From JANQTF01 sp036835375 (GTDB lineage: Bacteria; Bacteroidota; Bacteroidia; J057), in assembly GCA_036835375.1 (NCBI GenBank), contig DAITMB010000027.1, forward strand, positions 1-47,011: a DNA stretch of 47,011 nucleotides, given 5' to 3'. The notes beneath the pieces were generated by a model that ran no database searches, was not told the DNA's origin, and saw only the letters and a program-made list of their open reading frames with translations. The stretch's first letter is position 1. Each line of letters starts with the position of its first letter. A program made the position numbers and the translations under genes. This document shows positions 35,881-44,637 of the stretch, one piece after another.

Positions 35881-36414
35881 CTATTGGGAGAGAATCTGCG
35901 CCAAAGCTGCCAATTCTTCTGGAGTGAATCGCTTGCTTTGCTCAAAAAAGTCCAGAAAAGACGCAACGTGTTCGCGACTCAGTTCGAATTCTTCATATCG
36001 ATGCAGATGGGCCAATATCACAGCTTTGTCCTCTTCCAGGTTGATGCTCTCTGCCAGAAAGCTCGGAAGATAATGCTGAATCGCGAATCGAAGGAAACGA
36101 ATCTCTACATTCTGTGGATCCAGCCTCACGGCAATACGAAAAATCCGGTTGGCCTCTTGTACCTGTCGGAGCTTGGTTGCAGGATTCCAGGAATACCTTC
36201 CCAGCAACGCCTCAGCCGATGCGCGATAGGCTTGCTCAATCCCAGAATGCTCGTGAGCAGCAGCCAGGAGCGATTGCAAGACTGCCAAAGCCCCTTCCGT
36301 TTTTACAGCCGCTTGGTATTCCCGGCGAAGATCTTCTAGTGGAATATTGGACACAAGAATAATGTCATGACAGTGGAGAGCGGGAAAATGGTTCGCATCG
36401 GCGCCGGCATTCAT
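35881..36414 (-). CDS. Unknown helical protein within the carotenoid cluster
   Basis: 177 aa from the ATG at 36414; a TTG at 36477 would add 21 residues and sits 6 bp after crtB, so the start is uncertain. The core is all-helical with TPR-like spacing: LEDLRREYQAAVKTEGALAV, HSGIEQAYRASAEALLG, KLRQVQEANRIFRIAVRLDP, NVEIRFLRFAIQHYLPSFLAES. The latter stretch, with RFLRFAIQ and then INLEEDKAVI, looks conserved rather than random. No signal peptide or membrane helix. It sits tightly between crtB and crtYcd (8 bp to crtYcd), which argues for a role in the pigment pathway, perhaps as a complex assembly factor; this is inference only. Confidence 0.8.
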   Translation of the reverse strand: MNAGADANHFPALHCHDIILVSNIPLEDLRREYQAAVKTEGALAVLQSLLAAAHEHSGIEQAYRASAEALLGRYSWNPATKLRQVQEANRIFRIAVRLDPQNVEIRFLRFAIQHYLPSFLAESINLEEDKAVILAHLHRYEEFELSREHVASFLDFFEQSKRFTPEELAALAQILSQ

Positions 36415-36483
36415 ACGCTGTGTGCGAAAGGATGAGCTGCAACAGCTAGGGGTTGACTTCGGTGACAAACTTGTCAAAAAATC

Positions 36484-37329
36484 CTACAGTAGATGGAACT
36501 GATGCTGAAAATACGTTCCAATGAGAATGCGAAGCTTTTGACCATCCGGCACGCGAATCCGCTCCTTCATGATGCGCTCCGGTGGCAAGAGGCTGATCTT
36601 GCGAAACAGTCGCAGATAGTATTTGTATGCCAAAAATACCCCTTGTCTCGCACCCTCGGGCAATTGCACGATGCCTTCGTAGGCATGGTCAAAGTCGCGC
36701 TGTATGTCAGCCTCAATGGCTTGTTTCGCTTGAAGGTCGAACTTCTCGAAGCTCACCCCAGGAAAATATACCCGACCTCGATCCTGAAAGTCGGACTGCA
36801 TGTCCCGCAGAAAATTCACCTTTTGAAAGGCCTTACCCAATGACTGCGCAGGCGCTTTGAGGCGATCGTAAGCCTCCTTATCTCCTTCACAAAACACCCG
36901 AAGACACATCAGTCCCACCACTTCCGCTGATCCGTAGATGTAGGTTTCGTAGCCGTCTTCCTCGTAGGCAGTCTCCTGCAAATCCATTTCCATACTGTTC
37001 AAAAACGCCTCAATCAGCTCAAGATCAATATGATACAAGTTCACCACATGCTGAAAGGAATACAACACCGGGTTGAGGCTGATGCGCGTTTCGATGGCAG
37101 CATAGGTATCTGCCTTGAATTGCCGAAGAAGCGTCGCTTTGTCGAAGTGATGGAAGGTATCGACGATCTCATCGGCATACCTCACAAAGCCGTAGATCGC
37201 ATAAATCGGCAAATGATACTTTTTTTGAAGGGTACGGATCCCCAACGTAAAGGAGGTGCTGTATCGCTTGGTGATGAGCTTAGAGCACTCCAGGCATGTA
37301 TCTCGGTATAAGTCCATTGAAAGGCCCAT
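36484..37329 (-). CDS. crtB: Phytoene synthase
   Basis: 281 aa (a second ATG at 37317 is possible). Squalene/phytoene synthase fold with both Asp-rich motifs: DEIVD at 53-57 and NFLRDMQSD at 172-180, followed by RGRVYFP. It condenses two GGPP to phytoene, the first step of the pathway whose later steps (crtYcd, crtW) follow on the same strand. The phytoene desaturase crtI, normally beside crtB, is not in the window; upstream lies a 556-bp non-coding stretch. Confidence 0.94.
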   Translation of the reverse strand: MGLSMDLYRDTCLECSKLITKRYSTSFTLGIRTLQKKYHLPIYAIYGFVRYADEIVDTFHHFDKATLLRQFKADTYAAIETRISLNPVLYSFQHVVNLYHIDLELIEAFLNSMEMDLQETAYEEDGYETYIYGSAEVVGLMCLRVFCEGDKEAYDRLKAPAQSLGKAFQKVNFLRDMQSDFQDRGRVYFPGVSFEKFDLQAKQAIEADIQRDFDHAYEGIVQLPEGARQGVFLAYKYYLRLFRKISLLPPERIMKERIRVPDGQKLRILIGTYFQHQFHLL

Positions 37330-37885
37330 GACTTCAGCAGGTTGTAGAAAGTGATCCGGGGTAGTATTAATGGTCGCAAGTAGTCAAATGTCGGAGCAGA
37401 AAGGCAAATTCGGAAGCGAAAGCGCTCAACAGCCGTGTTCTTTGTTCGTCGTAGCTAGCGCATAAAGTAAATCAACAACATTTTTACTCAATAAGCTTTG
37501 ACTGCGAGGAACATATAAAAACAAGGATACTCCGGTGAGGGAATATCCTTGTCAGGAAAACCAGTCAATAACGTGGGAAGCCAACAGCGTTACAATTCAT
37601 TCAAACAATCATCAAGTCCTGATGTGGGAACAAAACGATGCGAAAAAAGCCAAGCCCATCCATGATTGTGTATTCAATGATCTCATAGACTAGCTTTCCA
37701 AGCATCAATACAGAAACTGTGTTTACGTATGATATGTTTGCTGAAGTTGGGAACTTGTCACGAAAAAATCAGTTCTCTTCGTGACTTTTCCTGTTCACGT
37801 CGCTGGGTGTTTCACTGCAATGTGACTCACACATTTTTCAAACTGACGCAACAGGAGGTAACAACATGACCAGAGCAAATCAACA
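37330..37885. other. Intergenic region between the sigma factor gene and crtB
   Basis: 556 bp. It contains the sigma-factor terminator near 37521-37552 and must hold the crtB promoter, but no exact minus-strand TAnnTTTG box was found, which would fit a promoter read by an alternative sigma factor. No supported reading frame. Confidence 0.5.
37521..37552 (-). terminator. Terminator downstream of the ECF sigma factor gene
   Basis: 13-bp stem (37521-37533 with 37540-37552) with one G-U type mismatch and a 6-nt loop. On the minus strand it is followed by TTTTATATG. It is 330 bp past the sigma stop, leaving a long 3' region, and it separates that unit from crtB. Confidence 0.65.
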
Positions 37886-38392
37886 CTAGCTCCGGTATGC
37901 GATCAACTGCTTCTTCAACTCTTTACGAGCGATGTGAATGCGATTTTTGACTGTCCCGATGGGAATATCCAGAATGTCAGCAATCTCAAAATACTTGTAG
38001 CCCCGGAAGTGCATCATAAAGGGCGTCTTGTATTCATAGCTGAGATCTTGGATTGCATTGGTGATCTCATCCATGGCGAGCTTGGATCCCGCTTGGTTTT
38101 CGGCTACGTGGCTGGCCGAATTGATGAAATGGAGATTGTCTGTGGTATCAATAAACGTCTTGCGCTTCACCAGCCGATGATAATTGGTGATGAAGGTGTT
38201 TTTCATGATCGTGTAGAGCCATGCTTTCAGGTTGGTTCCGTCAGTGAACTTCTCTCGGTTGGCAATCGCTTTGAGAAGCGTCTCTTGAATCAAATCATTG
38301 GCTTCTTCGGAATCGCGAGTCAACTTGTAAGCGATCGGCCTCAAAGACTGATGCATGTTAACGACTGCTGTGTTGAAATCTACGCTGGTCAT
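37886..38392 (-). CDS. ECF-family RNA polymerase sigma factor
   Basis: 168 aa from the ATG at 38392 (MTSVDFNTAVV); a TTG at 38434 would add 14 residues. Region 2 about 8-75 (LTRDSEEANDLIQETLLKAIANREKF, NLKAWLYTIMKNTFI) and region 4 about 108-163 (LSYEYKTPFMMHFRGYKYFEIADILDIPIGTVKNRIHIARKELKK in outline). It directs RNA polymerase to a small regulon. No anti-sigma gene is adjacent. A close relative with the stretch KRKTFIDTTDNLHFINS is widespread in Bacteroidota. Being upstream of crtB in the same direction, it is a candidate regulator of the pigment genes. Confidence 0.93.
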   Translation of the reverse strand: MTSVDFNTAVVNMHQSLRPIAYKLTRDSEEANDLIQETLLKAIANREKFTDGTNLKAWLYTIMKNTFITNYHRLVKRKTFIDTTDNLHFINSASHVAENQAGSKLAMDEITNAIQDLSYEYKTPFMMHFRGYKYFEIADILDIPIGTVKNRIHIARKELKKQLIAYRS

Positions 38393-38434
38393 AAGTTTTA
38401 GTAATTTCTGAAAGTTCCCGATTGATGCACGCAA

Positions 38435-38857
38435 GACCTCTACGCAGAGGCTTATGATTTGTTGAATCTTCCTGCACCAAAGCTAAACAAAATAAAATGA
38501 GAGCACAAAATTATTTTTTTCTTGTGTGTTCCAACACTAATTACATTAAATGACTGACTTACAATTATTTGTCTTTAAATAGGATCTCAATCCTCACATA
38601 AATGCACATTTTCTGTCTTCCATTTTGTAGAACGAAAAGCCTCAACAGAATCATTTTGGCCATTTTGTTCATAAAATAAATCTATACGTAATTACGACAG
38701 TCTTCAAAATTAATACTCCATTCCCGTATTAAATCATGCCTTTCCATCTTATTTCCTCTCTTTTTCCGGAATCCCCTCCGCCTTTTTTCACTTGTCCTGC
38801 TTCTTCCCGCAATTTTCCTCCTAGATTTCTCCACCATCTCACACTCATCCCAGCCTC
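38435..38857. other. AT-rich intergenic region upstream of the sigma factor gene
   Basis: 423 bp, clearly more AT-rich than the neighbouring genes, between the divergent sigma factor gene and the unknown gene at 38858. Apart from the sigma promoter I see no gene or strong repeat. Confidence 0.5.
38478..38509 (-). promoter_or_regulatory. Near-perfect Bacteroidota promoter of the ECF sigma gene
   Basis: On the minus strand TTTG (38509-38506), 20 bp spacer, TAGCTTTG (38485-38478): both boxes match the TTTG-N19/21-TAnnTTTG consensus. Start of transcription should be near 38471, giving a leader of about 80 nt before the ATG at 38392. Confidence 0.75.
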
Positions 38858-39679
38858 ATGACTCCTCTCTTCCCGCAATACCGCACGTGGGAATTTCCTG
38901 TGTGGAAAGTTTTGGTCAATCCCGCCGGGACAATGCTGGCCATCGAGACGCGCGACCGGGTGAACCATGTCGTGCAAGGCTGGACCTTCGATCTCCGCAG
39001 CGAATCGCTTGTTCGCCTTTCACTGCCAGACACTTGGTGGATCCAACTGGGTGATTTTTCTGAGAAAATGGTCATTTGGCAAGGCTTTCAAGATCAGAGT
39101 ATGCCCATTTCTCAAGGGATCTACGCATTAGAGGTGCGAACTGGATCAATGTCTTGGATGCACGAAGACCTCCAATTCAAGCGTCTTGGGCCAGAAATCG
39201 TCATCGCATGTGCCCCCGAACGGCCAGAACTCCTGCTTTGGCTCGACCAGCGCAGCGGGGCGATTCGCGAGCGGGTGGAGCGCTCCGCCATGCCTTGGGC
39301 GGCGTTAGATGAATGGCAGAAGCGCCGACAGCGCCTTCATCGATTTCCCGATGCACTGCTTCCCGATCATCCGGGCTGGAAAGTTCTCTCCGACCGCTTG
39401 ATGCGCACGCATCATATTGCTGTGACGGGTCCCCTGACACAGCTCGTGGCTGGCCATTGGGAATTGACGCATGGCTACACCCAGCTAGGCAACCAAGCGC
39501 CACAAGGCTTTCTTGCTTTTTGCTACGACCAGATACCCCTGCGTGACGTGCTGTCCTGCGGAGAGTACTCGGGAGGATTTGTGCTAGACCCGTTTTTTGT
39601 GGTGGGCGAATGGCTGATTTGGATGGAAGGATCTTGTCGGCTGGGCAGGTGCCAGCTTGCCGGGCTACTGGATGCGTAG
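38858..39679 (+). CDS. Unknown cytoplasmic protein, possibly DUF4905 family
   Basis: 273 aa, no signal peptide. It starts WEFPVWKVLVNPAGTMLAIE then RDRVNHVVQGWTFDLRSESL and runs on as a series of beta-strands with Trp-rich turns (GIYALEVRTGSMSWMHEDLQF), suggesting a small propeller or beta-sandwich. The order and length recall DUF4905 proteins of Bacteroidota, an assignment made from memory and weakly held. The last 15 bp overlap the convergent outer-membrane protein gene. Confidence 0.75.
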   Translation: MTPLFPQYRTWEFPVWKVLVNPAGTMLAIETRDRVNHVVQGWTFDLRSESLVRLSLPDTWWIQLGDFSEKMVIWQGFQDQSMPISQGIYALEVRTGSMSWMHEDLQFKRLGPEIVIACAPERPELLLWLDQRSGAIRERVERSAMPWAALDEWQKRRQRLHRFPDALLPDHPGWKVLSDRLMRTHHIAVTGPLTQLVAGHWELTHGYTQLGNQAPQGFLAFCYDQIPLRDVLSCGEYSGGFVLDPFFVVGEWLIWMEGSCRLGRCQLAGLLDA

Positions 39680-40453
39680 CTGCCCATCCTTATAGCGAAA
39701 CACTTGCGGCTTCAGTACGGGTGTCGGAAGCGGTTGCGGCTCCTCAGTGAGCAGCATCGGGAGGGGTGTCTTGGCCTCGGGGCGAATGTGAAAAATGAGC
39801 TTTAGCTGAAGGTTGTGCAAATGGTCATTCCCATCTCGCTCCCCCAACAGCGCGATGTTATCGAGGTAATCGCTCCCCGTTAGCCGCAGGGTGTACTCAC
39901 AGCCAAGCGCCAAATGAGGACTGATTTTCCACTCCAGCCCTGCTGACAAGGGAATCGAGGCAAGCAGCGTAGCATATTCCTCCCCAGGAAGTCGAGAAAA
40001 GATATTTTCACCCAAAAAATTGCCTTGTTCGTCCCGAGGCTGGAAAGAAAACAAGCCCAAGCCCGTGGCCAGATAGGGTTGAAAGGGAAGTCGTCGCAGA
40101 AATCGATACTGTAGCTTGAGATCTGTGTAGAAAAATGACGTCCGAACGAAAGTATTGGGCACGATGCCCTCGGGTGCTGGGGGAAGTGGGGAATCTGCTT
40201 GCTCCGAAAACCAGCCAAAGCCAAAGTTGAGTTGCGTTCTGAGGGGTTTTTGCTTGTCGATGTCCACACTGAAATTAGCGCCTGGCTCAGCTCGCCAAAG
40301 GTTATCGGGTTCTTGGGTAAGATCTCCGCGATATGCATTGGCAGTAATGCCCAGCCCGATCCGCAGCGGAGGGGGTATGGTTTCCTGCGCAGATAGTAGG
40401 CCACAGGTCAACATGATGATGGTCAAAGACAGGACTGGGAGAAGTGATTTCAT
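39665..40453 (-). CDS. Outer-membrane beta-barrel protein
   Basis: 262 aa; signal peptide 1-22 (GLLSAQ). The rest is alternating strands and turns of an eight-strand-like barrel (LRIGLGITANAYRGDL, LQYRFLRRLPFQPYLATGLGLFSFQPRDEQGN, AGLEWKISPHLALGCEYTLRLTGSDYLDNIAL). It is a paralogue of the barrel in the upstream gene: both share IRIGL...NAYxGxL, QPYxxxGxGLxSFxPRDxxGN and DYL/DFLDN. Start overlaps the upstream stop (ATGA, 40450-40453), so the two are translated together. Role unknown; envelope structure likely. Confidence 0.85.
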   Translation of the reverse strand: MKSLLPVLSLTIIMLTCGLLSAQETIPPPLRIGLGITANAYRGDLTQEPDNLWRAEPGANFSVDIDKQKPLRTQLNFGFGWFSEQADSPLPPAPEGIVPNTFVRTSFFYTDLKLQYRFLRRLPFQPYLATGLGLFSFQPRDEQGNFLGENIFSRLPGEEYATLLASIPLSAGLEWKISPHLALGCEYTLRLTGSDYLDNIALLGERDGNDHLHNLQLKLIFHIRPEAKTPLPMLLTEEPQPLPTPVLKPQVFRYKDGQLRIQ

Positions 40454-41415
40454 GGGGTGCGGAGGTCGGGGATTCTGAGATACATGCCCTTTTTGAGCTT
40501 GCTGCTACTGAGAAAGTTAAGTTCTAAAATAATATCTTCCGGCACTTGAAACTCGGTCGCGAGGGCCTCCATGGTGTCGCCCGACTTGGTAACATAATAC
40601 AGGAGACGTTCTTCTTCTATAGCAGCTTGAATGGCAGCAAGGTCATAACTAGGCTGAACAGTCGGTTCTACCACCTCTGATTCAGGTGCGGTGGGCTGCG
40701 GCGCGGATGGCGTTTGCTGCACAATCGGCGGAGCAGGTGAAGTGGAAGCGGGTGGCGCGGAGCCGCCTTCCTTGAGAGGGCGGTCGATATCAACTTGCAA
40801 CCCCAGTCGAATGGCATGAAGGGCATCGAAACTATTTCGAGATGCTGGTTGGCTGCTGGTATTGTCGAGAAAATCGGTGGGGGTGAAGCGCCAGGTGTAA
40901 GAGAGATCCAGCGCCACGAGCTGATTGATCTCCCAGCGCATGCCGCCACTGATCGGAAACTGGGGAATGAGGGTATTGTAATCCCCCTGATTGAGTAAGT
41001 TGCCATCTTTATCCCTTGGACTAAAGGAAATTAATCCGGCACCCAGACTGGCATAAGGCTGCCAGGATTTGCGATTTCTGGCACGCAGATGAGCTCGAAA
41101 GTCGCCGTGGAGAAAGGGCGTCTCAACAAAGCGAGCCAAGTCCAATGAGCCGCCCGGATCTGTTTGCGCAGTGAATTTTCCGAAGCCTGCTTGAAACGAA
41201 AAGCCCAGCGGACGCCCATTTACCTGCTCTAAGCTCAAGTCTCCGCCTGCATTCACCCGCAGTCCAGCACTTCCGACGCCTCCGAGGTTGCCAACATACG
41301 CATTCCCGCTCAGGCTCAGCCCGATTCTGATGGTGCGGGTGGCGACGGTCTGCGCTTGGCTCGACAACGTTGTGAGCATAGCAACCAACAATACGGGGAG
41401 GGTCAATCGATACAT
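40450..41415 (-). CDS. Outer-membrane beta-barrel protein with C-terminal LysM domain
   Basis: 321 aa from the ATG at 41415, where the signal peptide starts (MYRLTLPVLLVAMLTTLSSQ). Barrel about 24-225, paralogous to the downstream gene product. A Pro/Ser-rich linker (PPASTSPAPPIVQQTPSAPQ) leads to a LysM peptidoglycan-binding motif at about 272-318 (YYVTKSGDTMEALATEF, ILELNFLSSSKLKKGMYLRIP). The layout resembles OmpA-like proteins that pin the outer membrane to the cell wall, with LysM in place of the OmpA domain. Confidence 0.86.
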   Translation of the reverse strand: MYRLTLPVLLVAMLTTLSSQAQTVATRTIRIGLSLSGNAYVGNLGGVGSAGLRVNAGGDLSLEQVNGRPLGFSFQAGFGKFTAQTDPGGSLDLARFVETPFLHGDFRAHLRARNRKSWQPYASLGAGLISFSPRDKDGNLLNQGDYNTLIPQFPISGGMRWEINQLVALDLSYTWRFTPTDFLDNTSSQPASRNSFDALHAIRLGLQVDIDRPLKEGGSAPPASTSPAPPIVQQTPSAPQPTAPESEVVEPTVQPSYDLAAIQAAIEEERLLYYVTKSGDTMEALATEFQVPEDIILELNFLSSSKLKKGMYLRIPDLRTP

Positions 41416-41963
41416 GGGCGGTGAACTGATTTTCTCTAGGTTACAAGTCGTGCAAAGCTTGGGACATCCGGCCTTGGGTGATCCACAAAATTTTCTCGCG
41501 AAGACGCAGCATTTTTCCAAAAAATCGGCAGAAAAATCAACATCATCGCCTGATTGGCCACATTGATCTGCTTCTCACAAGCTACCCAAGAACAGTACCA
41601 AATACGACCATGGTTAGACAAGACCTTTTTCGACCACGAAGATCGTCCCGGAAAGCCATTGTGATTTCTTCCTTTCACGAACTCCTCAATTTTTGCTCCC
41701 TTTCGCTTGAAAAGCTGATCCGATAGTACTGTTCGGCTCGGCAATTCTTTCTTCAACACCTACACGCTTCCCTCAGTTATCGTTTTTCGGAAATGATGAT
41801 CGATTTGTCCCTCCAAATAACCATCGGTAAGAAGAACAATTTTTACTTTTTGGGGTCCAATCATTCATTCATTGTATGACGACAAGCGCAAGACTAGGAA
41901 ACTTGCGATGGGCTGCGTAAGAGAGTACTTGGCAATGAGCGGCGTCTCGGCTATTTTTACAAT
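41416..41963. other. Intergenic region between the barrel gene pair and the S41 protease
   Basis: 548 bp, divergent promoters expected. A TACTTTTTG near 41845 is a near-match to the -7 box for the protease but is over 100 bp from its ATG. No gene-like frame with motif support. Confidence 0.4.
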
Positions 41964-43613
41964 ATGAACAATGCATTTCGGCTATTCCTGATGGGATTTA
42001 CCCTCCTGCTGCTAGGGCTGGTGATCGGCTTTCAAATCAGCAAGCAGCTCTGGGGGGTGTCTCGGAGGCAAGTGACCCAGGGAGTGGACAAGTTTTCGGA
42101 GGCCCTTCACTTCATAGAGGAAAATTATGTGGAGGAGCCCGACCACGACAAGCTGGTCGAAGATGCGATCACAGGCATGCTCGGCGGGCTGGACCCACAC
42201 TCTTTCTACATTCCTGCTTCGGAAATGGAGATGATGGAGGAGCAACTGGAAGGGGGCTTCGACGGCATCGGCGTGCAATTTAGCTTGGTGAACGACACCA
42301 TTTATGTGGAACTCCCCCTCGCAGGCGGTCCAAGTGTGGAGTTGGGAATTCTCTCCGGCGACCGCATCGTCGAAGTTGATGGCGAGAACGTGGCAGGTAT
42401 CGGCATCACGAACGAGGAAGTCTTGCGCCGACTCAAAGGGCCAAAAGGCAGTGAAGTCAAGATCGCAGTGCAGCGCCGAGGCATGGACCAATTGCTGTAT
42501 TTCACCATTGTGCGAGACCGAATTCCGATCCACAGCATCGAATACGCCTTCATGATCGACGATCGTACCGGCTATCTCAAGGTGACCCGATTTGCAGAGA
42601 ATACTTACACAGAATTTCGCCAGGCGCTCCTCGACTTGAAGGAACAAGGGATGGAAAACCTCGTGCTTGATCTCCGTGGAAATCCAGGTGGCTACATGAA
42701 CGTTGCCAACAAAATGGCAGATGAGTTCTTGCGATCCGGGCAGTTGATCGTCTCCACCATCGGACGCACTGGAGCTAGCAAACAAGAATATTTTGCTACC
42801 TCCTCCATCGGCGCCTTTGAACATGGACCACTGATCATACTGATCGACTACAACTCTGCTTCGGCCAGTGAGATCGTCGCTGGCGCGGTGCAGGACCACG
42901 ACCGCGGATTGATCGTGGGGATGAGGTCTTTCGGCAAAGGTTTGGTGCAGGTCCCTCAAAAATTCAGTGATAACTCCGCCATGCGGCTGGTCATTTCCAA
43001 GTACTACACACCCAGCGGACGCTGCATCCAAAAGCCTTACGATCAAGGAGACGAAGCCTACGAAGCCGAAATCGAACATCGATTTGAGACGGGAGAACTC
43101 TTCGAAGATCGCCCCGTGGACGTTCCTGACTCGCTCACTTTCCGGACCACTTCAGGCCGAAAGGTCTATGGTGGCGGCGGCATTTATCCCGACGCCTTCG
43201 TGCCGCTCGACACGATGGGCAACAGTCGATACTTCACCGATTTGCGCATCAAGGATCTATTCCGCCTATTTTCTTATGAATATGTGGACAGCCGCAGCGG
43301 ATTGCTCACCCAATATCCTTCGCCAGACCGATTCATCGCGCAATTTCAAGTCACGCCAGAGCTGATGCAGGAATTCGCAGCCTTTGCTGCCGGAAAAGGA
43401 GTCCCCTTTGATGCGGCTGACTATGAAATATCCAAGGTGTACATCAACAATCGCATCAAAGCGTTCATCGGTAGGCATTTGTATCATGGAGACGATGCAT
43501 TTTATCAGGTCTTGCTCCAAATCGACAATCAACTCACCGAGGCCCTGCACCTGTTGCCCGTAGCTGCCGAGATGGAAAACTCAGGAAAGGTGGATCTCGC
43601 CCTGCGAAAATAA
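41964..43613 (+). CDS. C-terminal processing peptidase, S41 family (CtpA-like)
   Basis: 549 aa. Membrane anchor about 5-24; N-terminal helical part (FIEENYVEEPDHDKLVEDAI, MLGGLDPHSFYIP); PDZ about 88-175 (GGFDGIGVQF, GILSGDRIVEVDG); S41 core about 195-350 with the Ser/Lys dyad Ser300 (NSASASEIVAGA) and Lys325 (SFGKGLVQ), Asp311 nearby. Residues about 355-549 are a C-terminal extension common in Bacteroidota. It trims C termini of periplasmic proteins. The start lies just after TATTTTTAC, so a short leader is expected. Confidence 0.94.
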   Translation: MNNAFRLFLMGFTLLLLGLVIGFQISKQLWGVSRRQVTQGVDKFSEALHFIEENYVEEPDHDKLVEDAITGMLGGLDPHSFYIPASEMEMMEEQLEGGFDGIGVQFSLVNDTIYVELPLAGGPSVELGILSGDRIVEVDGENVAGIGITNEEVLRRLKGPKGSEVKIAVQRRGMDQLLYFTIVRDRIPIHSIEYAFMIDDRTGYLKVTRFAENTYTEFRQALLDLKEQGMENLVLDLRGNPGGYMNVANKMADEFLRSGQLIVSTIGRTGASKQEYFATSSIGAFEHGPLIILIDYNSASASEIVAGAVQDHDRGLIVGMRSFGKGLVQVPQKFSDNSAMRLVISKYYTPSGRCIQKPYDQGDEAYEAEIEHRFETGELFEDRPVDVPDSLTFRTTSGRKVYGGGGIYPDAFVPLDTMGNSRYFTDLRIKDLFRLFSYEYVDSRSGLLTQYPSPDRFIAQFQVTPELMQEFAAFAAGKGVPFDAADYEISKVYINNRIKAFIGRHLYHGDDAFYQVLLQIDNQLTEALHLLPVAAEMENSGKVDLALRK

Positions 43614-43732
43614 TTTTGCCAAACGGGAAGAACACGAATGCTGATTAATCCTACACGAACTCTCATTATCGCGTGTTCCGTCACAATAAATAGTCGTACT
43701 TGAAAGACAGGTACTCTCAACTATTTATTCCT

Positions 43733-44521
43733 ATGCAGACAACCATTCTACGCACGATTTTTTATGCGTTCAGCGGGCTTTTGGCCCTCCTTTCCAGCGG
43801 CTGTGCCATCCAGCGCTATCAAGTCACCCAGCTCGAATATGTGGGAGCCCATGCAGGCGAAATGCCTAACGTCGTCGAGCACGAAGACCTCACCCTGATC
43901 TACAACTTTTGGGATGAGGAAGGAAAGGTGGAAATCACGGTGCAGAATCACCTCAACGAGATGGTCCTCATCGACTTTAACAAGAGTGTCCTTATGCACG
44001 AGGAGAAAGTCATCGCCTACGATCGTATCAGATCAGAAATGGAATTTGAGTATCTTCGGACTACGCCCAACGGCAGACCAGTAGATGTAGGACCAATAGG
44101 TGGCGGGGTATATGTGGAGCCCGTCAGCATTGCCATCCCCGCTCATTCGAGAGTAAGCTTTCAGCGGGTCAAGCTCAGTCTTCCGGTCCCCTTGAGTGCC
44201 AAAGCCTCGGGGTACCAGGTGAATGATCTTCCCTCCCACCTGAGCCAGGAAGGGACGTTTTTCCGCCACATCCTCTGCTATCGACTAGACGATCCTGGCA
44301 GTGCGCCGAGGTATGTTGAGGATCATTTCAGGGTAGTGTCTTCCAAAATTGCTGGAAAAAGTGCACTGCTCAGTCGTCAGCCAAACTGGAGCCGTCCTGA
44401 AGCATTGACTTCTTATGCCATGGTCGGCGATGCAGCAGCAGTAAATACAGCGGCGTTTTGGATCGGATTTTATGTAGCCCTACCAATCTCGATCATCGCG
44501 ATGATCAGAATGGCAGAGTGA
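43733..44521 (+). CDS. Lipoprotein of unknown function, first of a paralogous pair
   Basis: 262 aa from the ATG at 43733; lipobox LLSSGC (Cys24). Then YQVTQLEYVGAHAGEMPNVV, EHEDLTLIYNFWDEEGKVEI and NHLNEMVLIDFNKSVLM: a beta-rich domain resembling an FN3/immunoglobulin sandwich. A late hydrophobic stretch (AFWIGFYVALPISIIAMIRM) ends the protein, so it may be anchored at both ends. It shares the order lipobox-YQVT-x-GxH-ExLxLxYxF-NxxxxxLxDFxxSxL with the next gene. No family recognised. Confidence 0.8.
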   Translation: MQTTILRTIFYAFSGLLALLSSGCAIQRYQVTQLEYVGAHAGEMPNVVEHEDLTLIYNFWDEEGKVEITVQNHLNEMVLIDFNKSVLMHEEKVIAYDRIRSEMEFEYLRTTPNGRPVDVGPIGGGVYVEPVSIAIPAHSRVSFQRVKLSLPVPLSAKASGYQVNDLPSHLSQEGTFFRHILCYRLDDPGSAPRYVEDHFRVVSSKIAGKSALLSRQPNWSRPEALTSYAMVGDAAAVNTAAFWIGFYVALPISIIAMIRMAE

Positions 44522-44637
44522 TAAACAAGCCACGCAAAAAGATTCTGCAACTCCTTCCAGACCTCATGAAATGGTCTAGCTCCCAGGATATCCCTCTCTT
44601 TCTCTACATGTTGAACCTCACTGTCAGCGATTCAATC

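Noticed and set aside
41436..41759. Small minus-strand gene upstream of the LysM barrel gene
   Set aside because: Low-complexity composition, overlaps the barrel gene leader, no motif or ribosome-site support.
42012..43079. 355-codon open frame antisense to the S41 protease gene
   Set aside because: Mirrors a clearly conserved gene; Leu/His/Val-rich translation without domain features.
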